DNA of 64,000 nt from CAYRLW01 sp964425215 (GTDB lineage Bacteria > Spirochaetota > Spirochaetia > Treponematales > Breznakiellaceae): NCBI GenBank assembly GCA_964425215.1, contig CAYRLW010000002.1, forward strand, positions 76,754 through 140,753, read 5' to 3'. The stretch's first letter is position 1; each line of letters opens with the position of its first letter. The notes beneath the pieces were generated by a model. That model was given only the letters and a program-made list of their open reading frames with translations, was not told the DNA's origin and ran no database searches. A program made the position numbers and the translations under genes. Below are positions 7,818-16,724 of the stretch, one piece after another.

Positions 7818-9247
7818 GCCCCATGCTGTTTATCATCGGACCCCTGGGGGCCGCTTTTCTTATGATCCTGATACAACGGCGCGTCGTATCGTTGGTCCTG
7901 GCCCTCGCAACGGCCCTGGGTTTGGGCGTCCTGGCCTTTAGCTGGCTCCCGCTCACGGTACAGGGGCCACAGCCGATGGTGGTGGCTTCTATTCCCACTC
8001 CTTTGGGTATTCCCCTTAGCCTGGACGCCCTGGGTGCGGGGATGGCCCTAATCGTCGCCCTCAGTGCCCTCTTGGTAATACTCTACTCGTCTTCGTACAT
8101 GAAGGACGACCACGCTCCGGTAACGTATTACGCGGTGGTGATGCTTCTCCTGATGGCTTCCTTCGGCCTGGTTCTTACCCGGGATTTGTTTAACCTCTTT
8201 GTGTTTTTCGAGATCCTCTGTATTTCCAGCTACATACTCGTGGCCTGGGAACAGAACAGCTCCGCCCTGGAGGCTTCCTTTAAATACATGGTCCTAGGCT
8301 CCATCGGTTCTACCTTTATGCTGGTGGCCATAGCTCTGGCGTACCGGGCCGCGGGAAGTCTTGCCATGGCCGATATCGCCAAGGCCTTTTCCCAGGCCGA
8401 CCGGGGCGAGGTGATCGTCGCGGCGGTTCTGTTCCTCTTTGGCATGGGGGTAGAAGCGGCGATTTTCCCGGTGAACACCTGGTTGCCCGATGCCCACTCA
8501 TCGGCCCCCAGCTCGATCAGCGCGCTCCTTTCGGGCTTCGTTATCGAGCTTTCCCTGGTGGTGCTTTTCCGTCTGGGGGGCACCGTATTTGCCCATCTGA
8601 ACCTGCTCCCGGTCCTTCAAGGTATCGCCATAGCGGGAATCCTGGTGGGCGAGTTTTCCGCCTTCGCCCAGCGGGAGGTAAAGCGGACCCTGGCGTATTC
8701 CAGTATAGCCCAGGTGGGTCTGATGCTGTTCGCCCTATCCCTGGGAACTCCCGAGGGAGCCCAAGCGGGCCTAATGCAACTTTTGATGCACGCGGCGGCT
8801 AAATCTACCCTGTTTCTCGTGGCGGGCTATTTTATCCTCCGTACCGGAAGCCGATTTATGGAAGATTACAAGGGTTTAGGCCGAAGCATGCCCCTTTCGG
8901 GTCTTTTCTTCGGTCTAGCCGCCCTTTCGCTCGTCGGGGTACCCCCATTTTTGGGATTTTTTACCAAATGGGGCATACTGCAGGCGGCGGTGAGCGTGGG
9001 AGGGCTTATGCCGTGGATTGGGATAATCAGCATCCTTTTGGGAACCACCCTGGAGGCGGTTTACCTGTTCCGGATTTTCCAAATCCTCTACGCGAAGGGA
9101 GAAAAGGAACGGACCGTGGAAATGGAATGGCCCGCCGTAACGGCGGTGGCGCTTTTTGTCCTGGTGGTGTTTCTGGGGTACTTCCTCCTTCCCGTCCTTA
9201 ACCCCGTGGCGGTTTCAGCGGCCAAAGCCCTGACAAACCTTTTCTGA
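7811..9247 (+). CDS. MrpD/NuoN-type ion-translocating subunit (MbxH position)
   Basis: This is a large antiporter-like subunit with about 14 TM segments (478 aa), of the NuoL/M/N and MrpD family. The conserved channel residues are present: the TM5 glutamate in LFVFFEILCISSY, the VNTWLPDAHSSAPSS motif, and the TM7/8 lysine region REVKRTLAYSSIAQVG. A broken-helix segment, VGVPPFLGFFTKW, comes near residue 375. It is predicted to carry H+ or Na+ across the membrane when the peripheral arm transfers electrons. It sits directly before a second antiporter-like subunit, as MbxH precedes MbxH' in the archaeal scheme. Confidence 0.9.
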   Translation: MVSPMLFIIGPLGAAFLMILIQRRVVSLVLALATALGLGVLAFSWLPLTVQGPQPMVVASIPTPLGIPLSLDALGAGMALIVALSALLVILYSSSYMKDDHAPVTYYAVVMLLLMASFGLVLTRDLFNLFVFFEILCISSYILVAWEQNSSALEASFKYMVLGSIGSTFMLVAIALAYRAAGSLAMADIAKAFSQADRGEVIVAAVLFLFGMGVEAAIFPVNTWLPDAHSSAPSSISALLSGFVIELSLVVLFRLGGTVFAHLNLLPVLQGIAIAGILVGEFSAFAQREVKRTLAYSSIAQVGLMLFALSLGTPEGAQAGLMQLLMHAAAKSTLFLVAGYFILRTGSRFMEDYKGLGRSMPLSGLFFGLAALSLVGVPPFLGFFTKWGILQAAVSVGGLMPWIGIISILLGTTLEAVYLFRIFQILYAKGEKERTVEMEWPAVTAVALFVLVVFLGYFLLPVLNPVAVSAAKALTNLF

Positions 9248-9254
9248 TGGAGGC

Positions 9255-11123
9255 ATGATGAATACCCTTTGGCTTTTGCTTGTTCCGATCATCGGCTTTT
9301 TGGGCAGTGTTTTTTTGGCCGGTAGCGCTAAAAAATACCCCGCCGTGATGAAATCCTGGGCCTTGATAGTGTCCGTGGCCCTGATACCCCTGTCTATTTT
9401 GACGTTTTCCTCCATTGGAACGGTTATCCCGGGACCGGTTGTTTTTGGAAGCCCCCTGCTTTTGGGACTTACGGAACTTTCCTGGTACTTTGTGCTGATG
9501 ATCGTCGGCATAACCGTGTTGACCATTTTCTTTTCGGTGGGGGCCCTCAGGTCCATGGAGGACTTTCCCCTCTACTACGGCTGGCTTTTCCTTAAAGTAA
9601 TGGGGATGATCGCCGTGGTTCTCTCCCGAGATTTACTTTCATTCTTTATTGCCTGGGAAATGATGAGCTGGGCCACTTTCTTTTTGATGCGTCAGGGTGA
9701 TGAACGGGTCCAACGCTCGTCCCTGGGATACCTGGTCTACGCGGTGGTCGCGGGGATGATTCTTTTGGCGGGAACCCTCTATATCCGAAACGCCCTGGGC
9801 ACCCTAAGCTTTGCCGAGCTTTCCCAGCGCTTCGCCGGTGCCGATGTGGGGATCCTGGTGGTAACTGTTATTTTGATGCTCCTCCCCATGCTGATAGAAG
9901 CGGCGGTGTACCCCTTCCACAGTTGGCTACCGGACGCCTACGCTTCCACCGAGACTTCCATCACCGCGTACCTGGCGAGTATATCTACCCGTATCGGCAT
10001 TTACGCGCTGACCATTTTCCTCTTCGCCATCCTGGGAATTCAGGTGGTGGACCGTCTGGGCGTTTCCAGCCACTGGAACCTGCGGATGGTGCTTTTGGTG
10101 TTGGCTGCCCTGACCGCGGTGCTTCCTACCTTTACAGCCCTGTTTCAACATGACGCGAAACAGCTCGTTACCTGGCACTCCATCGGTCAGGGGGGGTACA
10201 TGCTCCTGGGCTTGGCCAGCGCCAGCGCCCTGGGAACCGCCGGCGGTCTGTTCCATGTTTTTAACCATCTAACCTACGTTTCCCTCATTATTTTCAGCAT
10301 CGCCGCGGTGGAGTACCGGACCGGAACGACCAATTTGAACAAGCTTGGCGGACTCATCACAAAACAGCCGGTTGCGTTTTTGGGTATGCTCTTCGGCATT
10401 ATTGGTCTGGCGGGTATCCCGCCGATGAACGGCTTCGTCTCCAAATGGTTGATCTACCGTTCCCTGATTCTGGGGGGCTATCCCTTTATCGCCCTCTGCG
10501 CCTTTTTGGCCACCATTGGAACCATCCTTTCGGTATACAAGCTGATTCACAACACCTTCCTGGGCCAACTGCGACAGGAGTACGAGGGAATTAAGGAAGT
10601 GGGTTTTTGGATGCAGGTCCCCATTTGGATCCTCATGGCCGTGGTATTGGTCACCGGCGTTTTCCCCGGCCTTATTCTCCAGTGGATAGCCCGGATCCAG
10701 GCCTCTTTAGGCCTGGAGGTCCTGGCGTATAACCTTGGGGGGGTCAGTCCCGGGGAAGGGAACTTGAATATGATAGCCGTGATTATCCTGTTCCTGGCCA
10801 CCTTTGTGGCCGCCTGGCTGTTGTTCCTTACGGGCAGTCGAAGAAGGATCGTGTCCCAATACGATAATTACGCGGGTGGACATTTCCTTAACAAAACCGT
10901 GCCCTATAACTTTAACTACAATTTTTACAGCGCCTTTGATCATATTTTTGACAAACAGTACCAGAAGGCCCCGGTGAAAAAAATCGAACGGAATTTTGGC
11001 CGGTTTATCAGTTCCATGGCGGATTACACCCGGCGAATCTTTACCGGACAGATCAACACCTACGCGGCCTACGGCCTTATTGCCATGCTTGTGGTTCTCA
11101 TTGTTTTAAGGGAGGTCCTATGA
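9255..11123 (+). CDS. Second NuoL/MrpA/D-type ion-translocating subunit (MbxH' position)
   Basis: This is a second antiporter-like subunit, larger (622 aa). It carries a TM5 glutamate (FIAWEMMSWATFF), the YPFHSWLPDAYASTETS motif, the lysine region DAKQLVTWHSIGQG, and a GIPPMNGFVSKW broken helix. The last ~100 residues leave the antiporter fold: a soluble stretch rich in Tyr/Asn/Phe (~535-590) is followed by a final TM helix, resembling the ends of HyfB/MbxH'-type proteins. Having two such subunits means two potential pumping modules per electron pair. GGAGG precedes the ATG, and the stop overlaps the next ATG. Confidence 0.88.
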   Translation: MMNTLWLLLVPIIGFLGSVFLAGSAKKYPAVMKSWALIVSVALIPLSILTFSSIGTVIPGPVVFGSPLLLGLTELSWYFVLMIVGITVLTIFFSVGALRSMEDFPLYYGWLFLKVMGMIAVVLSRDLLSFFIAWEMMSWATFFLMRQGDERVQRSSLGYLVYAVVAGMILLAGTLYIRNALGTLSFAELSQRFAGADVGILVVTVILMLLPMLIEAAVYPFHSWLPDAYASTETSITAYLASISTRIGIYALTIFLFAILGIQVVDRLGVSSHWNLRMVLLVLAALTAVLPTFTALFQHDAKQLVTWHSIGQGGYMLLGLASASALGTAGGLFHVFNHLTYVSLIIFSIAAVEYRTGTTNLNKLGGLITKQPVAFLGMLFGIIGLAGIPPMNGFVSKWLIYRSLILGGYPFIALCAFLATIGTILSVYKLIHNTFLGQLRQEYEGIKEVGFWMQVPIWILMAVVLVTGVFPGLILQWIARIQASLGLEVLAYNLGGVSPGEGNLNMIAVIILFLATFVAAWLLFLTGSRRRIVSQYDNYAGGHFLNKTVPYNFNYNFYSAFDHIFDKQYQKAPVKKIERNFGRFISSMADYTRRIFTGQINTYAAYGLIAMLVVLIVLREVL

Positions 11124-12031
11124 ACGCCGGAGTCGGCCTTATCGTCTGGATTATCGTATACCCCCTGGTAGCTTTTTCCCTTGGGGTTTTATTAGGGGGC
11201 TACGGAAGGAAATTTACCGCCCGGGTTCAACGCCGCGTGGGCCCCAGCTGGATTCAACCTTTTTACGACGTGATCAAGCTGATGGGAAAAAGAACCAACA
11301 TAAGCCACGGGTACATGCACGACGTTTCCATCATCCTTCTGTTGGGTGGTACGGTGATGACCCTGTACTTTGTTCCCGTCCCTGGCTACCATTTTTTTGG
11401 CCAATTCGGCGATTTTATCGTGGTCATGTACCTAATTTTGATCCCCTCCCTGGGGATGGCCCTGGGGGTCGGCCAGACGGCCAACCCTAACGGAAGTATC
11501 GGTATTTCCCGGGCTCTCCAGATGCTGGCGGGGTACGAGCTGACCTTTATGCTGGCCTTTATAGGTCTGGCGATGAAGCACCACACCACCAGCATGTACG
11601 ATGTCATTTTAGCTCAACAGGCTGGGGGAATTGCTACCTGGAGTATGGTGACGGATCCCCTTTTGGGAATCGCCGCGTTATTCGCCCTCCAAGGTATGCT
11701 GAACGAAAAACCCTTCGAAGTAATTATGGCGCCCCACGAAATTGCTACGGGTCCCATGACCGAAATGGGGGGTAAGTATTTGGGGATGATGTTTATTCAG
11801 CACCTTATTCTTCTGGTGATGGAATTAACTTTCTTTATCAACCTCTTCTTGGGGGGGGCTTTGAACTGGTTTGAATACATCATCAAATTATTCGCGGTCT
11901 TTACCGTCGTGTTAAGCGTGAACGCGGTGTACGGACGCTTTAGAACCGATACGGCCCTCCGTTTCTTTTGGAAACTCCCGCTTCCTTTGGCGGCGTTGGG
12001 AGTGCTGGGTATTCAGTTTCTTGCGAAGTAA
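11120..12031 (+). CDS. NuoH/MbxM-like membrane anchor subunit
   Basis: This is a complex I NuoH / hydrogenase-4 HyfC-like membrane protein (303 aa, about eight TM helices) that links the peripheral redox arm to the ion-translocating arm. Family motifs include RRVGPSWIQPFYDVIKL near residue 40, and the acidic loops NEKPFEVI and MTEMGGKYLG, which in complex I line the quinone-side proton entry. Gene position (after H', before the NuoB homologue) is that of MbxM. Confidence 0.92.
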   Translation: MNAGVGLIVWIIVYPLVAFSLGVLLGGYGRKFTARVQRRVGPSWIQPFYDVIKLMGKRTNISHGYMHDVSIILLLGGTVMTLYFVPVPGYHFFGQFGDFIVVMYLILIPSLGMALGVGQTANPNGSIGISRALQMLAGYELTFMLAFIGLAMKHHTTSMYDVILAQQAGGIATWSMVTDPLLGIAALFALQGMLNEKPFEVIMAPHEIATGPMTEMGGKYLGMMFIQHLILLVMELTFFINLFLGGALNWFEYIIKLFAVFTVVLSVNAVYGRFRTDTALRFFWKLPLPLAALGVLGIQFLAK

Positions 12032-12046
12032 GGGAGTTGGAATAAC

Positions 12047-12637
12047 ATGGCTGAAGAAAAGTTGTTAACCCAGCGGAACGCCTGGGATAGGGTTTTGGCA
12101 AGTTTAAAAAAACGAAGCCTCTGGATGCTCCACTATTGTACCGGTTGCGGAGCCATAGAGCTTCCTCCCACCATGACCGCCCGATACGATATGGAACGGT
12201 TTGGCATCATGCCCATGGTTACGCCCCGGCAGGCGGATATCCTGCTTATTACGGGGTATTTAAGCGTAAAAACCCTCAAACGGGTCATTCTTATTTATGA
12301 ACAGATGCAGTCGCCCAAGTACGTGGTGGGTTTTGGGAGCTGTACGATCAACGGGGGTATGTATTGGAATAGCTATTCCACCATCAAAAGTCTGGACCAG
12401 TACCTGCCGGTGGAGTTATTTCTCGCCGGCTGTATGCCCCGACCGGAGGCAATTATCGCGGGCTTTAACGGCCTCATGGACAAGATTGACCAGGGTACGG
12501 CGAACTCCTGGGAAGATTACTATAAAAATTATGAGTTTTACCGGAAGAACCAACAGCATGCCTTTGGGGATATAGAAACCTATCACGATATTCCCTCCGA
12601 TGGAGCCTATTTTGGAATTGTGGAGGTGGGAAAATGA
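12047..12637 (+). CDS. NuoB/MbxJ-like [4Fe-4S] subunit
   Basis: This is the homologue of complex I NuoB and of the small subunit of group 4 hydrogenases (196 aa). It binds the terminal (N2-type) iron-sulfur cluster through C31 and C34 (motif CTGCGAIE), C99 (GSCTING) and C129 (AGCMPRPEA). The CxxC spacing at the first pair is of the hydrogenase/Mbx kind rather than the tandem Cys-Cys of true complex I. It passes electrons from the ferredoxin-like subunit towards the NuoD-like subunit. The last ~55 residues extend beyond the core fold. Confidence 0.92.
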   Translation: MAEEKLLTQRNAWDRVLASLKKRSLWMLHYCTGCGAIELPPTMTARYDMERFGIMPMVTPRQADILLITGYLSVKTLKRVILIYEQMQSPKYVVGFGSCTINGGMYWNSYSTIKSLDQYLPVELFLAGCMPRPEAIIAGFNGLMDKIDQGTANSWEDYYKNYEFYRKNQQHAFGDIETYHDIPSDGAYFGIVEVGK

Positions 12638-13239
12638 ACGAACCAATAATGGATCGGCCTGTTGTTCCCGGTCGTTCCCCCTCCGCAGTGGGCGAGAGCC
12701 GGAGCTCCTCAGAACTACTGGCTCAGCTCGCTGAACAACTGGGTGTAAAAACTTTTTTTGAAAAGGCTCCCCGAAGGATCGAGGGAACCGTGGCACTGGA
12801 ACTGCTTCATTCCTTCGCCGCTAAATTGCAAAACCAGTTGGGGGTAGAGCACCTTTCGGCGATTAGCTGTGTGGACTGGATAGACCAGGGGCAGTTTGAG
12901 CTGGTGTACCATTTTTGGAGCTACCGGGACAGCACCCTTATCTCCGCCAAAGTCCGGATCGATCGGGCAACGGCGCGGATGGATACCATCACCGACCTCT
13001 GGCAACCGGCCTCGTTTTTTGAACGGGATATCCACGAAATGTTCGGTTTGTTTTTCCAGGGAAACGATGATTTGGAAAAATACATCCTTACGGATTGGAA
13101 TGGTCCGCCCCCCATGCGAAAGGATTTTGTTTCCCGGGACTTTGCCCACGGGCATTACGAGTTTAAAACCTACGATGTTCCCTGGGATGAGCGAATTCAG
13201 GGGGGCTACTACGGATCCCGGAATGGGGAGGATAAATAA
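12634..13239 (+). CDS. NuoC/MbxK-like 30-kDa subunit
   Basis: This 201-aa protein belongs to the respiratory-chain 30-kDa subunit family. The signature ERDIHEMFGLFFQGNDDLEK and the following ILTDWNGPPPMRKDF are intact. The first ~35 residues are not conserved in the family and may be a disordered leader. It overlaps the NuoB-like gene by ATGA and abuts the NuoD-like gene without a spacer. It has a structural role in the peripheral arm. Confidence 0.9.
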   Translation: MNEPIMDRPVVPGRSPSAVGESRSSSELLAQLAEQLGVKTFFEKAPRRIEGTVALELLHSFAAKLQNQLGVEHLSAISCVDWIDQGQFELVYHFWSYRDSTLISAKVRIDRATARMDTITDLWQPASFFERDIHEMFGLFFQGNDDLEKYILTDWNGPPPMRKDFVSRDFAHGHYEFKTYDVPWDERIQGGYYGSRNGEDK

Positions 13240-14400
13240 ATGGACAGCCTAATTACCGCTAACGACGGGCGGGATCTGATGCCCGGGGCCCGGGCGCTGG
13301 AAAATCGGGAGTACAACCTTTTTATAGGCCCAAACCACCCGGGAATTGAGGGAAACTTCGCCTTAAAATTGACCCTAGAAGGGGACACCATAGTAAAAGC
13401 AAAGACCGAGGCGGGCTTCCTGCACCGGGGTTTTGAAAAGCTCATGGAAGAACGGCTCTTTATGCAAAATATCGCCATCGTGGCCCGAATTTGCGTCCCC
13501 GATCCGGACCCTAACGAGGAAAATTACGCCCGGGCCGTGGAGTCCATCGCGGGGATCGAGGTTCCCCGGAGAGCCCAATTTATCCGAGTTTTGGTTTTGG
13601 AGTTAAGCCGCATGGCTAGCCATCTGTTTACCTTTGGCGGTCACGGGGGAACCATTGGGCTCTATACGATGCCCAACTGGACCGTCTCCGATAGGGATAG
13701 AATTTTAGACCTTTTCGAGGAACTAACCGGGGCCCGGGTGTACCACCTGTACAACATCCCCGGCGGGGTACGGCGGGATCTTCCCCAGGGTTTTGAAAAT
13801 AGGGTCAGAGACGTACTCGCATTTATTGAAGATCGGTTGAGGGAGTACGATGATCTCTTTTTCAACAATCGAGTCCTTTTGGAGCGCTCGGTGGGGGTCG
13901 GTATCTTGCCCCCCCATCGGGCTTTGGAATGGGGCGCCACGGGGGCGAATCTTCGGGCCGCAGGCTATCCCTACGACGTGCGGAAGAACGATCCCTACGA
14001 AGTCTATGGGGAACTGGAATTCGACGTCCCCACCGCCACGGACAGCGACTGCTACTCCCGCCTTATCGTCCGACGGAAGGAATTGGAACAATCGATTCGG
14101 ATTATCCGTCAGGTCTTGGATAAAATGCCCCCGGGGCCCGTTTGGAACAAACAGCCGAACCCGCTCAAATGGAGGGTCCCCGCGGGGGATGCCTACGTGC
14201 GGACCGAGAGCAGTAAGGGAGAGTACGCTTACTATATGGTGAGCGACGGGGGAGTCCGGCCGTACCGGGTCCACGTCCGGGGGGCCAGCGTAACCCATGG
14301 GGTTCATATTTTGGAGCACATGCTGATCGGGGCGCGGATAGAGGATGCGTCGCAAATCATGTTCAGTTTGGACGCCTGCCCCCCCGAAGTGGACCGGTAG
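13240..14400 (+). CDS. NuoD/MbxL-like large subunit lacking paired CxxC nickel motifs
   Basis: This is the 386-aa homologue of complex I NuoD and of the large subunit of group 4 [NiFe] hydrogenases. It retains the fold-defining motifs (GPNHPGIEGNF, EAGFLHRGFEKLME, GGHGGTIGLY). Hydrogenases hold nickel-iron with two CxxC pairs, but here each pair is reduced to a single cysteine: C85 (RICVPDPD) and C380 (LDACPPEVDR). It should therefore not make H2, which is consistent with Mbx/MBS-type complexes. No hydrogenase maturation genes are nearby. The C-terminus ends in DR without the peptide tail that hydrogenase proteases remove. Confidence 0.9.
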   Translation: MDSLITANDGRDLMPGARALENREYNLFIGPNHPGIEGNFALKLTLEGDTIVKAKTEAGFLHRGFEKLMEERLFMQNIAIVARICVPDPDPNEENYARAVESIAGIEVPRRAQFIRVLVLELSRMASHLFTFGGHGGTIGLYTMPNWTVSDRDRILDLFEELTGARVYHLYNIPGGVRRDLPQGFENRVRDVLAFIEDRLREYDDLFFNNRVLLERSVGVGILPPHRALEWGATGANLRAAGYPYDVRKNDPYEVYGELEFDVPTATDSDCYSRLIVRRKELEQSIRIIRQVLDKMPPGPVWNKQPNPLKWRVPAGDAYVRTESSKGEYAYYMVSDGGVRPYRVHVRGASVTHGVHILEHMLIGARIEDASQIMFSLDACPPEVDR

Positions 14401-14421
14401 ACCTTCCCATAGGAGAAAATT

Positions 14422-16662
14422 ATGGCTATCGATAGGATTGGAAGTATTTTAAAACCCTTTACGGCTCTAAAAAACCTGGCGGAAAAGCCCGATACCCTGG
14501 ACGTCCCTAAAAAGTACCGTCCAGCGGCGGAGCGGTACCGGGGTTTTCATGTAAACGATTTGGATAAATGCATAGGGTGCGGGACCTGCGCGGAAATTTG
14601 CGATAACGACGCGATCCGTATGGTTCCGGTGGTGGGTAAAGAGGCGGGGGTAGGGAAGACCCAGTATCGGCCCGCTATCGATTACGGCCGTTGCTGTTGG
14701 TGCGGCCTTTGCGTGGACGTCTGTACCACCAACTCCCTCAGCATGACCCGGGAGTATATTCACATCAGTTCGGATACGAACACGTTTTTCATTCTCCCCG
14801 ACGAAAAGGGAATGCACCAGAAAACCTTCCCCACGGGGTATAAGGCCGATAAGGATATCAACCTATTGGATTTACAAAGGACGCCCATGGCGGTGCTCCC
14901 CGCGTCGGAACGGGGGGATTCGTTTATCGAGATGGTGAAGGGCTACAGCAAAGAAGAGGCCCTGAAAGAGGCCAGCCGCTGTGTGGCCTGCGGTCTCTGT
15001 ACCGCCACCTGTCCCGCCCATATGAATATCCCCGAGTATATCGACGCCATTTGGAAAGACGATATCGACGAGGCGGGCCGGCAAATGTACAAAACCAACC
15101 CCCTGCCGGATATTTGCGGCCGTATTTGTACCCATAAGTGTGAAAGCGCCTGTAGTCTCGGAGTGCGGGGCGAACCGGTGGCTATCCGCTGGCTTAAACG
15201 GTACGCCATGGACCAAATTCCCCAGGAACAGCTGGCCGCTCTCACGCAAAACCGGGTGGTAAAACCGGGAAATCAGAAGGTAGCCATAGTCGGCGCGGGC
15301 CCCTCGGGACTTTCGGCGGCCTATTACCTGGTCCTCATGGGCTATGGGGTTACCCTATACGAAAAGTATCCCCAGGCTGGCGGTATGATGCGCTACGGCA
15401 TGCCCGAGTACCGTCTGCCCTACGATATTCTCGATAAGGATATCAATTTTATCGTTTCCCTGGGGGTGGAGTTAAAGACGAATACCACCATCGGAAAGGA
15501 TGTAAGCCTAGAAACGCTCCAAAAGGAAAATGACGTGGTCATGCTCGCCACGGGCCTACACGGGGGGCGGAGCACCCGGGTTCCCGGTACGGATCATAAA
15601 ATGGTTTTCCAGGCGGTGGATCTGCTTGCCCGTATCACCAAGGGCGAGGATTTCCCCGTGGAACGGGAGATAGTCGTCATCGGCGGGGGCAACGTGGCCA
15701 TGGATATCGCCCGAAGTCTTGCCCGCTTGCAAAAAAAGAAATACGGCCAGGTAAACCTGATCGTCACGTGCCTGGAGACCCGGGACATTATGCCCGCGGA
15801 CGATGAGGAAATAGAAGAGGGAACCGAAGAGGGAATTACCTTTTTTCCCGGTCGGGGACCCGAGGAGATCCTTATCGAAAACGACCAGGTTAGGGGCTTA
15901 AAGACCAGCCGTTGTACCCGGGTGTTTAACGATCAAAAAATGTTCGCCCCCGAGTTCGATAAGGCCGATATCCAAGTTTTCCCCGCCTCCATGGTCGTGG
16001 AAGCCATCGGCCAGGCCCCCGAATTTTCCTACTTTGATCCCTACAAGGACCAGGTGGAGATGAACGGCCGCCGTATAAAAGTGGACCCCTACTATCAGAC
16101 TTCCCTTCCCTGGCTCTTCGTGTTAGGGGATATTATCAAGGGTCCCGATGTAATCAACGGTATCGAAACGGGCCACCAAGCCGCCCTGGGAGTGGATTAT
16201 TACCTTACCCACCGGGAGCACGATGATGTCGCCACGATTGACGATATTCTAAAAATTGCCCGGCAGTATCAGCAAGCCCAGGTAGAACGGCTAGACAACC
16301 TGTTACATTCGAGCTCTGCTATACCCGAGGCCCTGCGCGCTAGGCTTTCCGCCTCGAAAGAAGCGGCCATGACCCAACTAGTCCGCGTGGATGAACTACT
16401 GGCCAACAAAAACACCCGAATTCATCTGCGGCAGGAACTTCCGAGGGTTCAGCGGCGCCGGGACTACGAGTACGCCCTTAGGATTCCCCCGATTTCTTTG
16501 GCTTCGGAGCTCGAAATAAAACGGGCCCTGGCCGAAAGTTTTTCCGCTGGATTCCGTTTGTACAAGGATCTGCTGTTCTTAACTAAGAGTAAGGAGATGG
16601 AGTTTACTCTGGATAGTCTGGCGGAAACGAGCAAAAAAATGGAAGTCCTCTGGACTGAATAG
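14422..16662 (+). CDS. Fusion: NuoI/MbxN-like ferredoxin plus NfnB/GltD-like FAD-NAD(P) oxidoreductase
   Basis: This 746-aa protein closes the operon. Residues ~40-110 form a 2[4Fe-4S] NuoI/MbxN-type domain (C50, C53, C56, C60; C91, C94, C97, C101). Residues ~165-265 are the Fe-S domain of glutamate-synthase small subunits and NfnB (C187, C190, C193, C197; C232, C236, C240, C244). An FAD site (GAGPSG, 291-296) and a second Rossmann site (GGGNVAMD, 421-428) follow. LFVLGDI...GIETGHQAALG completes the flavin domain near 575. The last ~125 residues are a charged helical extension that I do not recognise. Predicted role: electron exchange between NAD(P)(H), and perhaps ferredoxin, and the membrane complex. 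The direction and nucleotide are not shown by sequence. Confidence 0.88.
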   Translation: MAIDRIGSILKPFTALKNLAEKPDTLDVPKKYRPAAERYRGFHVNDLDKCIGCGTCAEICDNDAIRMVPVVGKEAGVGKTQYRPAIDYGRCCWCGLCVDVCTTNSLSMTREYIHISSDTNTFFILPDEKGMHQKTFPTGYKADKDINLLDLQRTPMAVLPASERGDSFIEMVKGYSKEEALKEASRCVACGLCTATCPAHMNIPEYIDAIWKDDIDEAGRQMYKTNPLPDICGRICTHKCESACSLGVRGEPVAIRWLKRYAMDQIPQEQLAALTQNRVVKPGNQKVAIVGAGPSGLSAAYYLVLMGYGVTLYEKYPQAGGMMRYGMPEYRLPYDILDKDINFIVSLGVELKTNTTIGKDVSLETLQKENDVVMLATGLHGGRSTRVPGTDHKMVFQAVDLLARITKGEDFPVEREIVVIGGGNVAMDIARSLARLQKKKYGQVNLIVTCLETRDIMPADDEEIEEGTEEGITFFPGRGPEEILIENDQVRGLKTSRCTRVFNDQKMFAPEFDKADIQVFPASMVVEAIGQAPEFSYFDPYKDQVEMNGRRIKVDPYYQTSLPWLFVLGDIIKGPDVINGIETGHQAALGVDYYLTHREHDDVATIDDILKIARQYQQAQVERLDNLLHSSSAIPEALRARLSASKEAAMTQLVRVDELLANKNTRIHLRQELPRVQRRRDYEYALRIPPISLASELEIKRALAESFSAGFRLYKDLLFLTKSKEMEFTLDSLAETSKKMEVLWTE

Positions 16663-16683
16663 GGATAGCGCTACGCTACGGAG

Positions 16684-16724
16684 TTTTTAGGCCCCCCGCG
16701 CTTTATGCAAGGGGGGCTTAAAAA
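16684..16724. terminator. Bidirectional terminator between Mbx-like operon and convergent genes
   Basis: A 14-bp stem with one mismatch, TTTTTAGGCCCCCC (16684-16697) against GGGGGGCTTAAAAA (16711-16724), with a 13-nt loop. T-runs flank it in both directions, so it can stop the operon (+) and the convergent gene (-), whose stop codon lies inside the downstream arm. Confidence 0.9.

Noticed and set aside
5358..9247. A free-standing Mrp Na+/H+ antiporter operon
   Set aside because: There is no full-length MrpA gene, and the genes run without a break into NuoH/B/C/D/I homologues, so they form the membrane arm of a redox complex.
12047..14400. Group 4 [NiFe] hydrogenase (Ech/Mbh type)
   Set aside because: The large subunit lacks both CxxC nickel motifs, and no maturation genes are near, so hydrogenase is the wrong name despite the shared ancestry.
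14422..16662. Glutamate synthase small subunit
   Set aside because: There is no large GltB gene beside it, and the N-terminal NuoI-type domain and operon place it in the Mbx-like complex.
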